From: EB88 sp965199135
GTDB lineage: Bacteria; Acidobacteriota; Terriglobia; Terriglobales; Acidobacteriaceae
Direction: 5' to 3'
Assembly: GCA_965199135.1 (NCBI GenBank)
Contig: OZ240685.1
Location: 1,550,001-1,614,000, forward strand
Length of the DNA stretch: 64,000 bases
The translations under genes and the position numbers were made by a program. The notes beneath the pieces were generated by a model, which saw only the letters and a list, made by a program, of their open reading frames with translations, was not told the DNA's origin and made no database searches. Shown piece by piece: positions 60,478 to 64,000 of the stretch (position 1 is its first letter; the number at the start of each line of letters is the position of its first letter).

Positions 60478-62451
60478 ATGAGCATGGAAGAAACACGTCT
60501 GGTTTCGATCGAGAGTGGAGACAGCGGCCACGAACGCATCGTCGGCATCGATCTCGGCACGACCAATTCGTTGGTTGCGTTTATGCAGGGCGAGCAGCCG
60601 ATGGTGATTCCCGGCGAGGACGGCACCAACCTCGTGCCGTCGGTCGTTGCATTCCCTGCGGGCGGCGAGCGGCGCGTCGTCGTGGGGTATCCTGCGCGCA
60701 AGTACCTGAGCGAGTCTGCCGACCGTGTGGTGTATTCCGCCAAGCGCCTGATGGGCCGTGGTCTTGAGGATGTCCGGGAAGAGCTGAAGCTGTTCCCCTT
60801 CCACCTTGCATCGGACCTCGCGCCTGGCGAGGCGTTGCGGCTTGAGATCGGCGGCCAGCAGTACACGCCGCCTGAGATCGGTGCGCAGGTGCTGCGGCAG
60901 CTGAAGCGCAATGCCGAACGGTATTTCGGCGCGCCAGTGACCAAGGCAGTCGTTACGGTACCGGCATACTTCAACGACGCGCAGCGGCAGGCAACCAAGG
61001 ATGCCGGGCGCATGGCAGGTCTTGATGTGCTGCGGCTGGTCAATGAGCCGACGGCAGCAGCACTGGCATATGGGCTCGACCGCCAGAAGGAAGGGCTCGT
61101 TGCCGTGTACGACTTCGGCGGCGGCACCTTTGACATCTCGATCCTGCGCCTGCAGGACGGTATCTTCGAGGTTGTGGCGACCGGAGGGGACACGCACCTC
61201 GGCGGCGACGACATCGACAATCTCCTGCTCACAGTCGCGCTCGATGACATCGCCGGCTCCACCGGCGTCGATGTGCGCGTGAATGGCGAGGCGGTGCAAT
61301 CGGTGCGCAAGGCTGTTACCGATGCGAAGATCGAGCTCTCCTCGGAGCCAAGCACGAAGATCTATGTCGAGCTGCCGGGGCAGGAGCCCTACGCACGGGA
61401 GCTGACGCGGGCACAGTACGAACAGCTGATCCGCCCCACGATCGAGCGCACGCTGGCGCCAGTCCGGCAGGCGCTGGTTGACGCCAAACTGACCCCCAGT
61501 GAGATCGATGAAGTCGTGATGGTGGGTGGCTCGACCCGCATTCCGCTGGTGCAGAAGCTGGTGGGCGAACTTTTCGAGCTTGAAGCCCGTGGGCGCGTGC
61601 TGCACACCGAGCTCAACCCGGACGAGGTGGTTGCGCTCGGTGCGGCTGTGCAAGCGAGCATCCTCGGCGGTGGCTCCGCAGCAACCGCTGATATGTTGCT
61701 GCTCGACGTGACGCCGCTTTCACTGGGCATTGAAGCATTGGGTGGCGTTGTCGCGAAGATCATCCAGCGCAACTCGACGATCCCGGCAAGCGAGACAGAA
61801 CACTTCACGACAGGCGTCGACGGGCAGACAAATGTGGCGGTGCACGTTGTCCAGGGGGAGCGCGAGCTTGCAAAAGACTGCCGCTCGCTCGCACGCTTTG
61901 ATCTCAAGGGCATTCCGCCGATGTCGGCCGGGCTGCCACGTATCGAGGTGAAGTTCCTGATCGATGCAAATGGCATTCTCCATGTCTCGGCGCGTGAGCA
62001 GCGCTCGGGCAAGGAGGCGGAGATTGAGGTCAAGCCAACCTACGGGCTCACGGATGAGCAGGTTGAAACGATGATTCTCGACTCCTTCGACAATGCCGAG
62101 GCAGACTTCGAACAGCGGCAACTTATCGAGACACGCGTCGAAGCGGAAGACATCCTTGCACGGGTGGCGAAGGCGAAGGCGCATCCGGCATGGAAGCATC
62201 TGAGCTTTGACGAGACAACAGAGATCGGCTTGGTGGCGGACGAGATTCACATCCTCAAGGAAGGCGACGACCGCAAGACCCTGCGGGATGCGATCAGTGC
62301 GCTGGATCGCGCGACGCGTCGACTGGCCGAGTTGATGATGGACCAGGCAGTCACGTCAGCGATCGGCGGTGGCACCATGGCCGAGGCCAGCGACAAGCTG
62401 GGCGAAGGTCCCAGCGCACCGCATCCTTTCGCCAAGGCAGAAATTCAGTAA
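60478..62451 (+). CDS. hscA: Hsp70-type chaperone HscA
   Basis: 657 residues. The Hsp70 ATPase starts with VGIDLGTTNSLVAF. Further landmarks are VVTVPAYFNDAQRQATKDAGR, YDFGGGTFDISIL and VGGSTRIPLVQKL. The substrate domain is the HscA type that recognises LPPVK in IscU. It starts 12 bases after hscB. N-terminal 25 residues are variable. Confidence 0.94.
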   Translation: MSMEETRLVSIESGDSGHERIVGIDLGTTNSLVAFMQGEQPMVIPGEDGTNLVPSVVAFPAGGERRVVVGYPARKYLSESADRVVYSAKRLMGRGLEDVREELKLFPFHLASDLAPGEALRLEIGGQQYTPPEIGAQVLRQLKRNAERYFGAPVTKAVVTVPAYFNDAQRQATKDAGRMAGLDVLRLVNEPTAAALAYGLDRQKEGLVAVYDFGGGTFDISILRLQDGIFEVVATGGDTHLGGDDIDNLLLTVALDDIAGSTGVDVRVNGEAVQSVRKAVTDAKIELSSEPSTKIYVELPGQEPYARELTRAQYEQLIRPTIERTLAPVRQALVDAKLTPSEIDEVVMVGGSTRIPLVQKLVGELFELEARGRVLHTELNPDEVVALGAAVQASILGGGSAATADMLLLDVTPLSLGIEALGGVVAKIIQRNSTIPASETEHFTTGVDGQTNVAVHVVQGERELAKDCRSLARFDLKGIPPMSAGLPRIEVKFLIDANGILHVSAREQRSGKEAEIEVKPTYGLTDEQVETMILDSFDNAEADFEQRQLIETRVEAEDILARVAKAKAHPAWKHLSFDETTEIGLVADEIHILKEGDDRKTLRDAISALDRATRRLAELMMDQAVTSAIGGGTMAEASDKLGEGPSAPHPFAKAEIQ

Positions 62452-62472
62452 ACGTAACCGAAAGAGATACAA

Positions 62473-62904
62473 ATGAGCGAGCACGCAGTACCCGAGCAAA
62501 CAGTGGATCTGAGCCAGCCTCCAGCAGAGAACATGGTGCGTGTCACCTTCGAGCCGGAGGGTCGTACCGTGGAGTTCGCCTTCGGCACCATGCCGTACGA
62601 TCATCACGGCCTGCCGATGTCGTTTCTCGACGTGGCAGAAAACTACAACATCTTTCTCGATCACGCATGCGGCGGCGTTTGCGCATGCACGACCTGCCAC
62701 GTCCACATCAAGCAGGGCGAGAAGAACCTGAACGAGCCAACCGAGGATGAGCTGGACCGCATGGAGAAAGCTCCCGGGCTGCAACTGAATTCGCGTCTGG
62801 GCTGCCAGGCTGTGATCGAACGTCCCGGCACCTACGTCGTGGAGATCCCAAGCTGGAACAAGAACTACGTCTCCGAAGGCAAGCCCCTCGCTCTCGGTAA
62901 ATAA
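62473..62904 (+). CDS. fdx: [2Fe-2S] ferredoxin
   Basis: 143 residues. DHACGGVCACTTCHVHI gives the C-x5-C-x2-C ligand set, and LGCQAVI the fourth Cys. It is the ISC-type ferredoxin that supplies electrons to IscS/IscU cluster building. It has about 30 residues at the N-terminus before the fold. RBS aaagag. Confidence 0.95.
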   Translation: MSEHAVPEQTVDLSQPPAENMVRVTFEPEGRTVEFAFGTMPYDHHGLPMSFLDVAENYNIFLDHACGGVCACTTCHVHIKQGEKNLNEPTEDELDRMEKAPGLQLNSRLGCQAVIERPGTYVVEIPSWNKNYVSEGKPLALGK

Positions 62905-62928
62905 CGCTACATAGACACAGGAGAGACG

Positions 62929-63147
62929 ATGCCCCAAGAGATCATGTGGACCGATGCTGAAGAGCTTGGCATTCAGTTGCAGGAGAAATACCCAGACATG
63001 GATCCGTTGAAGGTCCGCTTTACCGAGCTCCACAAGTATGTGACCGAGCTCGCAGGCTTTGCGGATGATCCGCTGAAGTCGACGGAGCCGCGTCTCGAGG
63101 CAATTCAGATGGCCTGGTACGAAGAGTGGCAGGACGCGCAGAAGTAG
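62929..63147 (+). CDS. iscX: Fe-S cluster assembly protein IscX
   Basis: 72 residues. MWTDAEELGIQLQEKYP is the IscX signature; the ending AIQMAWYEEWQD is typical too. It binds iron and IscS and tunes desulfurase activity. Last gene of the operon, with RBS aggaga; it is convergent with yraN 5 bases later. Confidence 0.95.
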   Translation: MPQEIMWTDAEELGIQLQEKYPDMDPLKVRFTELHKYVTELAGFADDPLKSTEPRLEAIQMAWYEEWQDAQK

Positions 63148-63152
63148 TCGCG

Positions 63153-63626
63153 CTACTCTTCCCAGCCAAAAGCATTACGGAAATGCTCGAACTCTGCATC
63201 ACGAGCGGCTTTGCCGGCAAGAAGGTAAACCGAAAGCACATCGAAACGGGTCGGGCACTCCTCCAGCACCTGCCGCCGGTAGTGCCAGGCGAGCCTTCGC
63301 AGGCTCCTGCGCTTCATCGCGTCGACGGCTGACTCTGCGCTCGCCACTTCTCTCGACGAGCGCGTTTTCACTTCCACAAAGCACAGCGTGTCGCCATCCC
63401 ACGCAACCAGGTCGATGTCTCCCGGAGCTTTGCGGTTCTGCCATCCGCGTGCCACCACAATGAGTCCAAGCTCTCGAAGGTAGAAGAACGCCGCAGCTTC
63501 TCCTTGTTTGCCGGTGCGCAGATGACTCGGCAGGGAGCCGAGGCGGTGCGCAGCAGGCAGACGGTCCAAAAAAGCAAGACCCGCCTGCCATGCGTTGCTT
63601 CGGAAGCCTGGAGAGAGGAGCGCCAT
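63153..63626 (-). CDS. yraN: YraN/UPF0102 family nuclease-like protein
   Basis: 157 residues. GKQGEAAAFFYLRELGL, APGDIDLVAWDGDTLCFVEVKTRSS (read in two parts) and the Arg-rich end are the family landmarks; the D-x(n)-E-x-K core is that of PD-(D/E)XK nucleases related to Holliday-junction resolvases. Cellular role unclear. About 30 residues before the GKQGE motif exceed the usual length, so a later start is possible. Confidence 0.88.
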   Translation of the reverse strand: MALLSPGFRSNAWQAGLAFLDRLPAAHRLGSLPSHLRTGKQGEAAAFFYLRELGLIVVARGWQNRKAPGDIDLVAWDGDTLCFVEVKTRSSREVASAESAVDAMKRRSLRRLAWHYRRQVLEECPTRFDVLSVYLLAGKAARDAEFEHFRNAFGWEE

Positions 63627-63685
63627 CGTCCCGGGAGTGTACCCGGATCTGCCAGGGCTGGATAGAGTACAGAGGTGATACGCGC

Positions 63686-64000
63686 TTACGCCCCGCTCTC
63701 CGCCTTCTGTTCTACGTAGTGCTGGATGTGCTCGTAGACGTGGTCCGGGAAGTTCAGGTCCTTGTAGACGTTCCCGGAGTCAGGGTCGTCTGGATTCGGG
63801 ATGATGGGGAACTCCTGCTCCTTCTGCCAGGCCAGGATCCGGTCGCGCTTCGGCGGGTTATAGTCCTTGCCTTCTACCTGCCGAATCAACAGCGAGGCCT
63901 GTGCCTCGGAGAAGTCATGATCCTTGGTGAGCATCGCGAGCAATTCTTCCTCGGAGAGGAAGTGGCGCGCCACCATGGCAAACGTGAGGCGGCCATAGTG
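63686..64000 (-). CDS. Conserved hypothetical protein, 5' end outside the window
   Basis: The frame is open to the right edge: eight codons upstream of the first internal ATG (63976) read HYGRLTFA, so the gene continues beyond the window. The visible 104 residues (to the stop at 63686) are charged and helical: HFLSEEELLAMLTKDHDFSEAQ, VEGKDYNPPKRDRILAWQKEQ, NPDDPDSGNVYKDLNFPDHVYEHIQ in parts. I cannot name a family. Confidence 0.6.
   Translation of the reverse strand, partial: HYGRLTFAMVARHFLSEEELLAMLTKDHDFSEAQASLLIRQVEGKDYNPPKRDRILAWQKEQEFPIIPNPDDPDSGNVYKDLNFPDHVYEHIQHYVEQKAESGA

Noticed and set aside
1..64000. CRISPR arrays, transposases, integrases, rRNA
   Set aside because: No direct-repeat arrays and no mobile-element genes were seen.

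Overview
The window is one gene-dense, GC-rich stretch of bacterial chromosome with no phage, transposase, rRNA, tRNA or CRISPR content that I can see. The gene families (paired Tat-exported ferritin-like proteins, a response regulator fused to a thioredoxin-reductase-like protein, a GH18-NodB-GT2 fusion, an F-type ATPase locus lacking the a and c genes, many secreted alanine/proline-rich enzymes) suggest an Acidobacteriota soil bacterium of the Terriglobia group. That assignment is inference from gene content only.

Layout. 1-2581: end of an unknown gene, then hfq and hflX. 2614-2819: an intergenic inverted-repeat element. 2839-6230: an outer-membrane barrel protein and a GlcNAc-type glycosyltransferase (minus strand). 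6281-8453: a two-gene operon of ferritin-like secreted proteins with a clear terminator. 9097-11241: aldo/keto reductase and amidohydrolase, divergent. 11440-18063: ATP synthase b', b, delta, alpha, gamma, beta, epsilon and a strong terminator. 18392-20970: PP2C phosphatase, WalJ-like hydrolase, small membrane protein. 20973-26476: pyrD, a PafA-like phosphatase and an S9 peptidase (minus strand). 26618-29603: serS and three small membrane or exported proteins. 29560-38816: GT39-like membrane protein, the GH18-NodB-GT2 fusion with a coupled hypothetical, an M1 peptidase and a P5C dehydrogenase. 38839-43259: structured inverted repeats and a signalling cluster (degenerate LuxR regulator, response-regulator/TrxR fusion, cNMP-domain histidine kinase). 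43223-49260: LacI regulator, ROK kinase, 2-hydroxyacid dehydrogenase, an aminotransferase and hypotheticals. 49269-55812: histidine operon hisI-G-D-C-B-H-F-A (minus strand), with a histidine-rich leader peptide and attenuator in front. 55963-63147: CDP-alcohol phosphatidyltransferase, a zinc-ribbon protein and a complete isc operon (iscR-S-U-A-hscB-hscA-fdx-iscX). 63153-64000: YraN nuclease and a partial conserved gene.

How it works together. Three large operons dominate: F1/stator genes for ATP synthesis, histidine biosynthesis, and Fe-S cluster assembly. The most striking regulatory element is the his leader: a 29-codon ORF with six His codons in nine positions, an intrinsic terminator just before hisI, and a perfectly complementary 8-nt antiterminator segment. 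The signalling cluster at 39-43 kb pairs a flavoprotein output lacking the redox CxxC with a cyclic-nucleotide-type sensor kinase and is the least understood system here.
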